A stretch of 64,000 nucleotides of DNA, taken from positions 1-64,000 of the forward strand of contig JAJDDP010000053.1 in the NCBI GenBank assembly GCA_029260235.1, read 5' to 3'. This DNA is from Phycisphaerae bacterium (GTDB lineage Bacteria; Planctomycetota; Phycisphaerae; UBA1845). Below are positions 45,980-54,973 of the stretch, one piece after another; within the stretch, counting starts at the first letter, position 1, and every line of letters begins with the position of its first letter. The position numbers were made by a program, and so were the translations under genes. A model generated the notes under the pieces. That model was not told the origin of the DNA and did not search any database. It worked only from the letters and a program-made list of their open reading frames with translations.

Positions 45980-48702
45980 CTAACCCGCGGCCAGGTTTCG
46001 CAGCACGGTGTGAAGGATGCCGCCGTTTCGGTAGTATTCGACATCTACCGGCGTATCAAGACGGGCGGTGACTGTGAAGGTTGTTTCTTTGCCGTCGGCG
46101 GCGCGGGCGGTCACTTTGACATCCTGCCGAGGCTCTACCTCGCCGCCTGGACTGCTGATTTGGATGTCGAAAGACTCCAGGCCGGTCAAGCCCAGCGAGG
46201 CCTGATTATCGCCCTCTTTGAATTGCAGCGGCAGCACACCCATGCCCACTAGATTTGAACGATGGATCCGCTCGTAGCTTACGGCGATGACGGCTTTGAC
46301 ACCCAAGAGTAGCGTGCCCTTGGCAGCCCAATCCCGCGAGGAACCGGTGCCGTATTCCTTGCCTGCCAAGACGATCAGCGACGTGCCGGACTCTTTGTAC
46401 TTCATGGCTGCTTCGTAGATGGTGATCTGCTCGCCGCCGGGCGGATAGGTCGTCCACCCCCCCTCTGTGCCTGGAGCCAACAGATTGCGCAACCGGACAT
46501 TGGCAAAAGTGCCGCGGGTCATGACCCGGTCATTGCCCCGGCGCGAACCATAACTGTTGAAATCCTCTTGCTCGACGGCATTCCCTTGGAGGAACTGCCC
46601 CGCCGGTGAGTCGGCGCCGATGGCCCCCGCCGGTGAGATGTGGTCCGTGGTAATCGAGTCGCCCACTTTGACCAGAACGCGGGCGCCGGTGATGTTCTCG
46701 ATCTGGCCCACCTCAGCGGTTAGGCCTTCAAAGAAAGGTGGGTTCTGGATGTAGGTGCTCTTCTCATCCCAGGCGTAGGTTTCGCTCTTCGCGCCGGGTA
46801 TGGCGTTCCATTGCTCATTGGCGGAGAAGACTTGCCCGTATTGCCGGGCAAAAATCTCGGGCGTGATGGTGGCATCGACGATCTTGTTGACTTCCTCTTG
46901 GTTGGGCCAAATGTCCTTTAGGTAGACCGGATTCCCGCTACTGTCCTGCCCGAGGGAATCCTCGTGCAGGTCAATGTCTACCGTGCCGGCAAGGGCGTAG
47001 GCTACGACCAGCGGTGGCGACGCCAAGTAATTGGCCTTGATTAGGGCGTGGATGCGACCCTCGAAGTTTCGGTTTCCACTCAGCACCGAACAGGCCACCA
47101 AGTCCGACGACGAAAGTGCCTCGGTTACCGGTGCGGGCAACGGCCCACTGTTGCCGATGCAAGTCGTGCAGCCATAGCCGACGGTGTGGAATCCTAGTTT
47201 TTCCAGAAAGGGAGTCAGGCCTGCTTGATCCAGATAGTCAGTGACAACGCGTGACCCTGGGGCGAGACTGGTCTTGACGTAGGACTTGACTTGCAAACCT
47301 TTTTCAGCCGCGTTCCTGGCCAGCAGGCCTGCCGCTACCATGACCGACGGATTGGACGTATTCGTGCAACTGGTGATGGCTGCGATCACTATTGCCCCGT
47401 GGGTAATCGATGCACTCTCACCATTGTCCTTCACTAGTGCTGACCGTTTCAGCTCCTGGTCATCCAAAGCGAAGCCGCGACTGGCCACCGGTGCTTGTAG
47501 GGTCTTGGCAAATGAGGGCTTCATCTTTGAGAGGGCGATTCGATCCTGAGGCCTCTTCGGGCCTGCCAGGCACGGCTCTACTGTGCTCATGTCCAACTCG
47601 ACGACGTCGGTAAACAGCGGATCCGGCGAATCTGCAGTCTTGAACAAGCCCTGTTCCTTGCTGTAGCGTTCCACCAAATCGACCAGGTCAGCCGATCGAC
47701 CCGTTCGGCGCAGGTAATCGAGCGTCGTGTCATCGACGGGGAAGAAGCCCATGGTCGCGCCGTATTCGGGGGCCATGTTGGCCAATGTTGCCCGATCCGG
47801 CAGAGACATGCTCCCGAGTCCAGGGCCGAAGTATTCGACGAACTTTCCGACCACGCCCTTTTGCCGCAGAATCTCGGTAACAGTTAGCACCAAGTCGGTA
47901 GCGGTTGCCCCTTCGGCAAGTTCGCCGAACAGTTTGAAGCCGACCACTTCAGGGGTCAGCATGTAGATCGGTTGACCGAGCATCACTGCCTCGGCTTGAT
48001 GCCGCCCACGCCCCATCCCAGCACGCCCAGCCCATTGATCATGGTGGTGTGGCTATCCGTGCCTACCAGCGAATCCGGCATCGCTACGGTCTTCCCACCG
48101 GCGCTGCGGGTCATGACCACCTGAGCTAGGTATTCGAGGTTTACCTGATGAACGATCCCAGTGGCAGGCGGCACTACCCGAAAATTATCGAATGCATTTT
48201 GGCCCCAGCGGAGGAACTCATACCGCTCACGGTTCCGTTGAAACTCAATCTCGGCATTGATGCCTAAGGCTTGATCGGATCCAAACTGGTCAACTTGAAC
48301 GGAATGATCAATAACCAAGTCGACCGGGATGAGCGGGTTGATTCGCCTGGGGTCGCCACCCAGTGACTTGAGCGCATCGCGCATCGCTGCCAAATCCACC
48401 ACGGCTGGCACACCAGTAAAATCCTGCAATAAGACCCGGGCAGGTTTGAAGGGCGTTTCATTGGCGCCTGGCTCTTTTGCGTTCCAGGAGGCCAGCGCTT
48501 TGACGTCCGCCTCGGCAACGGTGAAGCCGTCCACGTTGCGCAGCCCGCTTTCCAAGAGAACTTTGATACTGAACGGAAGTTCGTCAACGTGACCTATGCC
48601 TGCTTTGGACAAGGCGTCGAGCCGATGAATCTGTACGGCACCGCCGCTCGTCTCAAGCGTAGATTCTGCGTCGAAGGGGTTTTGCGTCGGTGGTGTGCTC
48701 AT
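45980..48702 (-). pseudogene. acnA: Aconitate hydratase AcnA, interrupted by a one-base frameshift
   Basis: TCA-cycle enzyme isomerising citrate and isocitrate with a 4Fe-4S cluster. Two overlapping frames together give a full AcnA of about 905 residues. The first (from ATG 48702) runs through [17 protein letters not shown] to GWGVGGI; the second resumes at [19 protein letters not shown]. At about 47997-47998 one base (a G of the expected GAA codon in GGIEAEA) is missing, so the first frame ends in KPRQ and a stop. All later motifs are intact, including cluster Cys in [10 protein letters not shown] and [14 protein letters not shown]. Because the rest is undamaged, a sequence error or very recent mutation is more likely than old decay. 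Confidence 0.9.
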
Positions 48703-48955
48703 GGAACGGGCTTTCCGCTGATAGCTCTTGAAAAAACATCCAACTAAGGGGCCTATGAGCCGGACCACGGATTGTAGCGAAGCTAGCGATGTTGGCAATC
48801 ATGGTCGCTAACTGAGCCTCATCCCGACCCTGCCCAGAGAACGGGCCTGGCATCCGCTGCCACGCCCGACCTGCGAAGTGCGATTTCCTTAGAACGGCCT
48901 TATCAAATTTGCAGGTTTTTGAGGTGCAGAAGCAGCGCTGTGAAATCTGGATTAC
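48703..48955. other. Intergenic region between acnA and the FHA gene
   Basis: With the adjacent promoter and leader, this makes a gap of 318 bases between divergent genes (acnA on minus, FHA gene on plus). Short frames here extend the acnA frame upstream but have no aconitase character. No further feature is seen. Confidence 0.35.
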
Positions 48956-48984
48956 TGGACTAGGGGCGTCCCTAAACCTATACT
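48956..48984 (+). promoter_or_regulatory. Sigma-70-like promoter of the FHA gene
   Basis: TGGACT (48956-48961) and TATACT (48979-48984) are exactly 17 bases apart, matching four and five of six consensus positions. Transcription would start near 48991, 30 bases before the TTG start at 49021. Confidence 0.5.
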
Positions 48985-49020
48985 AAGTTATACGGTATCA
49001 GATCTTCAAGGGACTTTACA

Positions 49021-49848
49021 TTGAGTTTGGGCGACTCCATTTTTGCCGACATCGCGCCGGTGGTTTCTGACCTTGCGCCGAGAGTCGAGCTGTCGGTTGC
49101 CAAAGGACCTGGCCAAGGACAATTGGTAGCCCTGCGCCGCGGCGCCGCCCTCATCGGTTCAGCCAAGGGCTGCAAAGTACGCCTCAAACACTCAGATGTC
49201 TCTCATGCTCATGCAGCCATCATCAACACGGGCGAGCAGATTTTTCTCCGCGATCTTCTCAGCGAGAACGGCACTTACCTCAACGAACTAGCCGCCCAAC
49301 ATGAGGAACTCGAAGACGACGATTCTCTCAAGATCAAGCCTTGGCATTTCAAAGTACAAATCCTAGGCCCCACCACGAGAGACCTTGGCGATTTGACGGG
49401 CCTCGGGCTTGATCCTGCCCCGGCTGCGATTGGATTGGAAGATCCGACCACCAAAGAGATCATCAAACTGCCGCGGGATGTTAACCTGATAGGCCGAGGT
49501 GCCGGGGCGGATTTTGCGATTGAAGACCGCTCGATCTCGCGGGCACATGCGTTGATCTTTACCTACCTATCACGACCGGTCATTTTCGACTTGCTCAGCC
49601 ACAACGGCTTAAAAGTCAATGGCCGGACGGCGACCTTCGCCACGATCCGCGACGAGGACGTGATCACATTGGGCATGGTCGATGTGCGCGTCCGCATTAT
49701 CGAGCCTCTTTCGCGCGTCAAGTCAGCAGGGAACGGCGAAAAAATCAGCGCGCCTCACCCCGAAGGAACATTCAGTGATCGCATCGATCTGGGTGCCGCC
49801 GACTTGGACAGGCCGCAGAATCGCCGTGCGGAATCGACAGATCCTTAG
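49021..49848 (+). CDS. Protein with two FHA domains
   Basis: A 275-residue cytoplasmic protein with two forkhead-associated domains that bind phosphothreonine peptides. The first (about 20-115) has IGSAKGCKVRLKHSDVSHAHA and SENGTYLN; the second (about 130-235) has IGRGAGADFAIEDRSISRAH and SHNGLKVNG. Both keep the Gly-Arg/Ser, Ser-x-x-His and Asn-Gly signature positions, though the first has GSA in place of GR. The start is TTG at 49021 with AAGGGA (49008-49013) 7 bases before it. No kinase or phosphatase gene adjoins it, so the partner is unknown. Confidence 0.88.
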   Translation: MSLGDSIFADIAPVVSDLAPRVELSVAKGPGQGQLVALRRGAALIGSAKGCKVRLKHSDVSHAHAAIINTGEQIFLRDLLSENGTYLNELAAQHEELEDDDSLKIKPWHFKVQILGPTTRDLGDLTGLGLDPAPAAIGLEDPTTKEIIKLPRDVNLIGRGAGADFAIEDRSISRAHALIFTYLSRPVIFDLLSHNGLKVNGRTATFATIRDEDVITLGMVDVRVRIIEPLSRVKSAGNGEKISAPHPEGTFSDRIDLGAADLDRPQNRRAESTDP

Positions 49849-49945
49849 ACACGTCATTCGGCCCGCAGCCAAACTTAGGCGCACCTGGCGACGCCGGGAA
49901 GGGATGAGTCGGCGCAACCCCCTGAGAGTGCACAAACAGAATCGC

Positions 49946-50005
49946 CAATGGACGCCACTGAACGCGAATCTTGGGAGGACATTGGCGTCCATTCGCGTGC
50001 ATTAG
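49946..50005. repeat. Inverted pairs of tandem decamers (AATGNACGCN)
   Basis: Two tandem units of the form AATGNACGCN occur at 49947-49966 (the second slightly altered). Two more occur in the opposite orientation across 49983-50003. As a result ATGGACGCCA (49948-49957) pairs perfectly with TGGCGTCCAT (49983-49992), and ACGCGAAT (49962-49969) with ATTCGCGT (49991-49998). The element lies in the 277-base gap between the FHA and SDR genes, which has no gene. Confidence 0.6.
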
Positions 50006-50086
50006 CGGGTGAAGAGGGTCTTAGTCTCGACCTCCGAGGCTAACAACTCTGGCGGACCGTTGCCGTAGTTTCTTGATCGCCCTCTC

Positions 50087-50115
50087 TTGACCGCCTGACG
50101 GCGCATTCTTATCCT
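50087..50115 (+). promoter_or_regulatory. Sigma-70-like promoter of the SDR gene, leaderless candidate
   Basis: TTGACC (50087-50092) and TATCCT (50110-50115) are 17 bases apart. The expected start site, about 50122-50126, coincides with the GTG start codon, and no ribosome binding site is present. Confidence 0.5.
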
Positions 50116-50125
50116 ACCCTGCACT

Positions 50126-51181
50126 GTGACTGATCAACCGGACAACTCGCTGAATCTTGTCACCGGCGCCACCGGCCTGCTCGGCAGCCACATCGTTGAG
50201 CAACTGGTCAAGCGAGGACGGCATGTACGCGCCCTGGTGAGGCCAGGCTCCGATGTCGAATTCATTAAGGGCCTCAAGGTCGAACTCGTCGAAGGCGACA
50301 TCACGGATCGAGCCTCCCTCGACCGCGCCTGCCAAGGAGTAGATCGCGTCTATCACTCCGCTGCCCGTGTTGGTGATTGGGGACCGTGGTCTGAATTTCA
50401 GGCCATCACCATCGACGGCACCCGCAACCTGATCGCCGCGGCTGCTGACGCCAAAGTCAAACGCATGCTGCACATCAGCTCGATCAGCGCTTACGGGCAT
50501 CCCGATGGCAAGGGCCTCATTATCGACGAGACTGCTCCCTTGGGTCGCAGCCTGCACCACTGGTCGTACTATTCGCGGGCGAAGGTCGAAGCGGAGAAGT
50601 TGATTTGGCAGGCCCATGAGGACGGGCTAGTTGCGATGACGGTCGTTCGCCCAAGCTGGCTGTACGGCCCGCGTGACCGAGCGACGATTGGGCGACTGAT
50701 TGAATCGATCCGCAGCGGCAAAGCCAAACTAATCGGCTCGGGCGATAACCGGCTCAACGTAGTGTACGCGGGGAACGTAGCCGAGGGAGCTATCCTCGCC
50801 GCCGAGTCCGCTGTCGGCGCCGGACAGGCTTACAATTGCAGCAACGACGGCGTCTTGACCCAGAAGCAGTATTTTAACATGGTCGCGGCTGCCTTGAGTG
50901 AGCCGCCAATTGCCAAGCATGTCCCCTACCGCGTCGCCCGAACAGCTGCCTTCGTCTTCGAGTGCATCGGGCACCTACTCGGCTCCAAGAAGCCTCCCTT
51001 GGTGACGCGGTATTCGGTCTGGCTGATTGGGCGACAATGTTTCTTCGAATGCAACAAAGCCCGCGAGCAACTGGGCTGGAAATCCACGGTCTCCTACGAA
51101 GAGGGCATCCCAGCCGCAGTTCGTGAATTCCTCGATCAGAAGGGCAGCCAAGCGAAGCAAGCCACCCTGGCGGTGGCGTGA
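50126..51181 (+). CDS. Extended short-chain dehydrogenase (NAD-dependent epimerase / 3-beta-HSD-like)
   Basis: A 351-residue NAD(P)-binding oxidoreductase. The dinucleotide motif GATGLLGSH lies close to the N terminus, the catalytic Ser is in ISSISAYG and the YxxxK pair is in YYSRAK. The sequence YGPRDRATIGRL and the general layout resemble 3-beta-hydroxysteroid dehydrogenase/HpnA-like and dihydroflavonol-reductase-like members. The substrate cannot be fixed from sequence. The GTG start has no ribosome site and lies at the predicted transcription start. Confidence 0.85.
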   Translation: MTDQPDNSLNLVTGATGLLGSHIVEQLVKRGRHVRALVRPGSDVEFIKGLKVELVEGDITDRASLDRACQGVDRVYHSAARVGDWGPWSEFQAITIDGTRNLIAAAADAKVKRMLHISSISAYGHPDGKGLIIDETAPLGRSLHHWSYYSRAKVEAEKLIWQAHEDGLVAMTVVRPSWLYGPRDRATIGRLIESIRSGKAKLIGSGDNRLNVVYAGNVAEGAILAAESAVGAGQAYNCSNDGVLTQKQYFNMVAAALSEPPIAKHVPYRVARTAAFVFECIGHLLGSKKPPLVTRYSVWLIGRQCFFECNKAREQLGWKSTVSYEEGIPAAVREFLDQKGSQAKQATLAVA

Positions 51182-51247
51182 CTCGTACAGTTGCTGGGTC
51201 GTGGCCACATCGCCAATTCACCGTCCTGGCTCCGAGGATCTTGACAA

Positions 51248-51817
51248 ATGCTAAACGCAGCGCGAATCGATGCCGACCGAGCCATGGTGCTGGTCATCGA
51301 CGTCCAGACCAAACTGCTCCCACTCATCGAGGATCAAGAACTTGTGGAGGCTGCGATAGGCCAGCTGTTGGCGGGCGCCTCCCTTTTTGAGACCCCAGTG
51401 CTAGCAACCGAACAGTACCCCAAGGGCATTGGACCTACGACTGCTTCGGTGAGGGCTATTTTGTCATCTCTCGGCGCTCCAATTCTTGAGAAGAGCACGT
51501 TTAGCTGCTGCGGCGACGAAGCGTTTCGTCAGGCGTGCCGCCGCATCGATAAGCCTCAAATTGTGATCTGCGGCATTGAAGCACATGTATGCGTGCAGCA
51601 GACGGCGCTCGATCTTCTCTCACTAGGCCATCAGGTTTTTGTTTGTGCAGATGCTGTCGGGTCCAGGCGAGGCCTCGATTTGGACCTGGGCCTGGCTCGC
51701 ATGCAGCAGGCAGGCGCGGTGATTACTACGGTCGAGTCAGTCCTCTTCGAGCTGTGCGAAGCCTGCAACGTGCCGAAATTCAAACGCCTGCTCGAGATCA
51801 TCAAGCAGCAGCCGTGA
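51248..51817 (+). CDS. Isochorismatase-family cysteine hydrolase
   Basis: A 189-residue hydrolase with the catalytic triad typical of the family: Asp in LVIDVQTKLLP, Lys in ILEKSTFSC, and the nucleophile Cys in GIEAHVCVQQT. Members act on isochorismate, nicotinamide, ureido groups or similar amides; here the substrate is unknown. The short single-domain form resembles the YcaC-like group. It follows the SDR gene by 66 bases in the same direction. Confidence 0.9.
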   Translation: MLNAARIDADRAMVLVIDVQTKLLPLIEDQELVEAAIGQLLAGASLFETPVLATEQYPKGIGPTTASVRAILSSLGAPILEKSTFSCCGDEAFRQACRRIDKPQIVICGIEAHVCVQQTALDLLSLGHQVFVCADAVGSRRGLDLDLGLARMQQAGAVITTVESVLFELCEACNVPKFKRLLEIIKQQP

Positions 51818-51898
51818 TCAGATCGCAATTCAGCTCTACGAGCTTCAGTGTTCATGGCTTCTTGATGTGCGATTGAAGAAAACGCAAGCGGGCTAGAT

Positions 51899-52135
51899 AT
51901 GAGCTACGACGACGACCAAGATTGGCAGGACGAATTCGAGGAGTTCAGCGACGAAGAGATTGAACTTCTACCCTGTCCATCCTGCGGCGAGATGATCTAC
52001 GAAGAATCCGAGCGGTGCCCCAAGTGCGGCGAGTGGATCACGCCACAGGCTGCCAATACCGGGAAGCCAAGCCCGCTCTGGCTAGCTGCTGCCCTCTTGG
52101 CGCTGCTGGGCATGCTATTCTGGACCGTTTTCTAA
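51899..52135 (+). CDS. Small zinc-ribbon protein with one membrane span
   Basis: A 78-residue protein. It has an acidic N terminus (about 1-24), a zinc ribbon with CPSC and CPKC (about 26-46), and a C-terminal hydrophobic anchor (LWLAAALLALLGMLFWTVF). Tail-anchored zinc ribbons of this kind are common in planctomycetes; the role is unknown. It follows the hydrolase gene by 81 bases. The 150 bases after it hold nothing I can identify. Confidence 0.75.
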   Translation: MSYDDDQDWQDEFEEFSDEEIELLPCPSCGEMIYEESERCPKCGEWITPQAANTGKPSPLWLAAALLALLGMLFWTVF

Positions 52136-52286
52136 GTATGATTCACTGGGCCACATCGTAAGCGACGGACTTACCAGCCGGAGATTGATCCGAGAGGCAT
52201 GCTCTGACTTGGTACTCACCTAGTTTGCTAACGGTATCGCCAGCTAGATCCGCTGACGGTAATGGGGTTTGAGGCGGTTCCTGAGG

Positions 52287-53522
52287 CTATAGCCCACCCA
52301 CCGGCACGCTCCACGGGCTTGAGTTCAGGGCACCAGCTTGGCCCTCTGCCCCGACCCATTTGATCAACTCAAGGGACATCGATTCCTCAGTGCCTGCTTC
52401 GCGCTTCTTCATTTCCTTGCGGACGCTCCCGCCTGATAATGGGCTGGTGAGATCATCCAAGAGCGATTCGCACTCCTCGATGCGCTCTTCAAGGTTGATT
52501 TTTTCAGCAGGCATCGCCGACGAGAATCGACCGACATCCAACGCAAGCGTCGCTGCTAACTGCTGCACGAGAGTTGCATTGAGCTGTTGATTAGTGAGGG
52601 CATCCCGAACACGTCGAATAAATGTGAACGCCGTCAATTCAGCCCGGGTAGCTATGACCTGCTGCCCGTCCTTCCGACGCGTAACTTGAGCAGCCAAGAC
52701 ATCAACCAAAGCGGTAAGCGCCTCGACTCGGTGTCGGTCCTGCGTGTAGCTCAGTGCCTGATAGATGGCAGCAAGCGCAGTGCCGTTGGATTCATCCACT
52801 CCCGCAGCTTTCAAGACGGTGATAACGCTACGGGTAGTAGCCGCGTCATCGCTGATTGCACCACGCAGTTCGGCGAAGGTTCTGGCTGAGAGGTAGCGCA
52901 CCTCAGACGCCGGATGCTTCAACCCAGCCACAAGTCCATCCCGAACAGGCACACGATTCAAATCCTTGAGCACACGGGCGATGGCCCGATCCACTTCTAG
53001 ATCCTCAGGACCCTCCCCGGCGCCATATTCTGCCACAGCGGCAGCGCCCATCCGCTCTGCCAGATGGGAGATGTATTGCGGCGTACTGGCCGGATTATTC
53101 ATCTCTTGGCGGATGCTCTGCCTCAGTTGCTTGGCTGCCTCGACCGCATCGCTGGACACGCCTTGCTTTAACTTACGAATCTGAGCAGCGATCCAGGAAT
53201 CAACGGCCTGGCCCTGAGACGGGCCAAAGTTGCGCTGAACGCGCACGCCAGACAGCGGATCACTGGCCGCATCGTCTTGAGCCAAAACAGGAAGGGCTGA
53301 TAGAGCCACAGCAGCGGCCGTCATCAACCAGGCTGTGCGTCGCACGGGCCAAGGACGATTGGGGGCTTGTTGTTCCGAGTCACTCTGATTGTGTCGTTGG
53401 ATTGATTTCAAATCGGGTCTGCGTGTTACCGCACTCTCAATAAATCGGATGGAAACGCCGCAATCGCAGTCTTCCTCTGCAAGCGGATTTGGGAGGGACC
53501 GTAACGAAAAACAGGCAGTCAT
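52287..53522 (-). CDS. Exported helical-repeat protein (HEAT-like), unrecognised
   Basis: About 411 residues from ATG 53522. A signal-like hydrophobic stretch (AWLMTAAAVALSALPVLAQ) lies about 60 residues in, so the true start may be downstream: TTG 53411 or GTG 53345 would place it at the N terminus (RRTAWLMTAAA). The mature part is made of helical pairs, with a HEAT-like piece (GLKHPASEVRYLSARTFAEL). No catalytic motif is seen. It is transcribed divergently from rex with a gap of about 150 bases. Confidence 0.65.
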   Translation of the reverse strand: MTACFSLRSLPNPLAEEDCDCGVSIRFIESAVTRRPDLKSIQRHNQSDSEQQAPNRPWPVRRTAWLMTAAAVALSALPVLAQDDAASDPLSGVRVQRNFGPSQGQAVDSWIAAQIRKLKQGVSSDAVEAAKQLRQSIRQEMNNPASTPQYISHLAERMGAAAVAEYGAGEGPEDLEVDRAIARVLKDLNRVPVRDGLVAGLKHPASEVRYLSARTFAELRGAISDDAATTRSVITVLKAAGVDESNGTALAAIYQALSYTQDRHRVEALTALVDVLAAQVTRRKDGQQVIATRAELTAFTFIRRVRDALTNQQLNATLVQQLAATLALDVGRFSSAMPAEKINLEERIEECESLLDDLTSPLSGGSVRKEMKKREAGTEESMSLELIKWVGAEGQAGALNSSPWSVPVGGL

Positions 53523-53677
53523 GTCAAGCCGACCGCCTTTCAAAGCCCTTGCCAAAAACCGGCTCGCTTGCACCAGCGGGCGGGCAATCTTCCTTGACGG
53601 AGGATTCAGCCTGCCAATATAGTCCCAGGTCGGGCGCCCCTCCTGTTCATGGGTATGCCCACCAGGGACCAAGCCGC

Positions 53678-54319
53678 ATGGCCAAGTCGGATACCATCCC
53701 CAACGCCGTCATCGGTCGGCTCAGCCTGTACCTCCGCCAACTTGAGGCCCTCCTGGCTGCCTCCAGGGGGACCGTTTCAAGCAAGGAGCTTGGGGCTATG
53801 TTGGGCCAATCAGATGCTCAGGTGCGCAAGGACCTAGCCTATTTCGGGCAGTTTGGCCAAGCTGGCGTCGGATATGGGGTCGAGGATCTGGTTCAGAGCA
53901 TCCGTCGGATTCTGGGCACCGACCGAACCTGGAATGTCCTGCTGGTCGGAGCAGGAAACCTTGGGCGCGCGTTGGTCTCGTATCGTGGATTCCTGAGAAA
54001 AGGGTTCTCCCTCAATGCGGTCGTCGATGCCGACCCCAACAAGGTTGGTGAGCTAATTGACTCTGCCCGCGGCATTCGGGTCCAAGCTATGGAAGAAATG
54101 GGTGCCGCGGTTCGAGAGCATCACATCACCTTAGCCATCCTTGCGGTCCCCGTCTCAGCCACCCAGGAAGTCGCCGACCAAGTGGTGGCTGCGGGCATCA
54201 AAGGTGTGCTGAATTTCGCTCCGACAGCTCTGCAGCTGCCGGATTCAGTCCCGCTGACAGCCGTGGACCTCTCCGTTTCGCTCGAGCAACTCTCATTTCA
54301 GTTGAGCAGCGACGCCTAA
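53678..54319 (+). CDS. rex: Redox-sensing transcriptional repressor Rex
   Basis: Dimeric repressor that senses the NADH/NAD ratio and controls fermentation and respiration genes. From ATG 53678 it has 213 residues: a winged-helix DNA-binding domain (VSSKELGAMLGQSDAQVRKD, then YFGQFGQAGVGY) and a Rossmann domain with VLLVGAGNLGRAL. AGGGA about 10 bases upstream fits this start; the frame is open to 53489 but that extension is not Rex-like. No full Rex operator is evident in the adjacent intergenic region. Confidence 0.95.
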   Translation: MAKSDTIPNAVIGRLSLYLRQLEALLAASRGTVSSKELGAMLGQSDAQVRKDLAYFGQFGQAGVGYGVEDLVQSIRRILGTDRTWNVLLVGAGNLGRALVSYRGFLRKGFSLNAVVDADPNKVGELIDSARGIRVQAMEEMGAAVREHHITLAILAVPVSATQEVADQVVAAGIKGVLNFAPTALQLPDSVPLTAVDLSVSLEQLSFQLSSDA

Positions 54320-54409
54320 CGTCTCAACGCATGGGTCCCTCCGCCCGATAACGGTCAAAATGATGCTTCCCTTATGCGGCTGGCCTGATCTGCCGATTCC
54401 AATGGTACG

Positions 54410-54841
54410 ATGAGTACAATCCGCCCAAAAACCGAAGCGATGCCGGGTCTAGACGCCGATGAAATTCAGCCACTAAGCCGTGTAACGGTGGCGGCAGTAT
54501 TGGCCGAACAGATCACCACTGAATCTGAACTCTTTGGCTTGGCCATCGATCTCGATGACGATGAAGACGCCTGTCAGCGTGGCGAACAGCGTTGGCCGTT
54601 CCCCGGGGCGGTCGAGCTGTGGCTACCCGGACCGCATGATTCTGATCGATACGTCATCGGAGCCTGCCACAACATGAGCAAGAGCGGCGTCGGCGTCCGC
54701 ATGGACCACGCCATCGAAGTGGGCATCACCATCGACATCGCCATTCATCAACCAACGCTAAGTCTCCACGGACGGGCCACCGTTCGCCATTGCTCAGAGC
54801 GATCCAAGGGATACCTAGTCGGGCTAGCCTTCGAATTCTAG
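54410..54841 (+). CDS. PilZ-like domain protein
   Basis: A 143-residue protein whose C-terminal 90 residues look like a PilZ beta barrel: GAVELWLPG, then NMSKSGVGVRMDHAIEVG, and the closing ATVRHCSERSKGYLVGLAFEF region. PilZ domains commonly bind cyclic di-GMP through an RxxxR motif and a D/NxSxxG motif. NMSKSGVG supplies the second; the first is not clear, so binding is uncertain. It stands 90 bases after rex on the same strand. The function is unknown. Confidence 0.65.
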   Translation: MSTIRPKTEAMPGLDADEIQPLSRVTVAAVLAEQITTESELFGLAIDLDDDEDACQRGEQRWPFPGAVELWLPGPHDSDRYVIGACHNMSKSGVGVRMDHAIEVGITIDIAIHQPTLSLHGRATVRHCSERSKGYLVGLAFEF

Positions 54842-54973
54842 CAGCCCTGCTCAATGGTTCTGAGTAGCGTCGTCTTGCCCCTGTCTGAATCCTCCCCGGA
54901 TCATGTCCCATACCCAAGACCGGCGCAGAGTCCGCGATGTTTCGCTGAGCGAACACGACGTGGATGAACCGGG

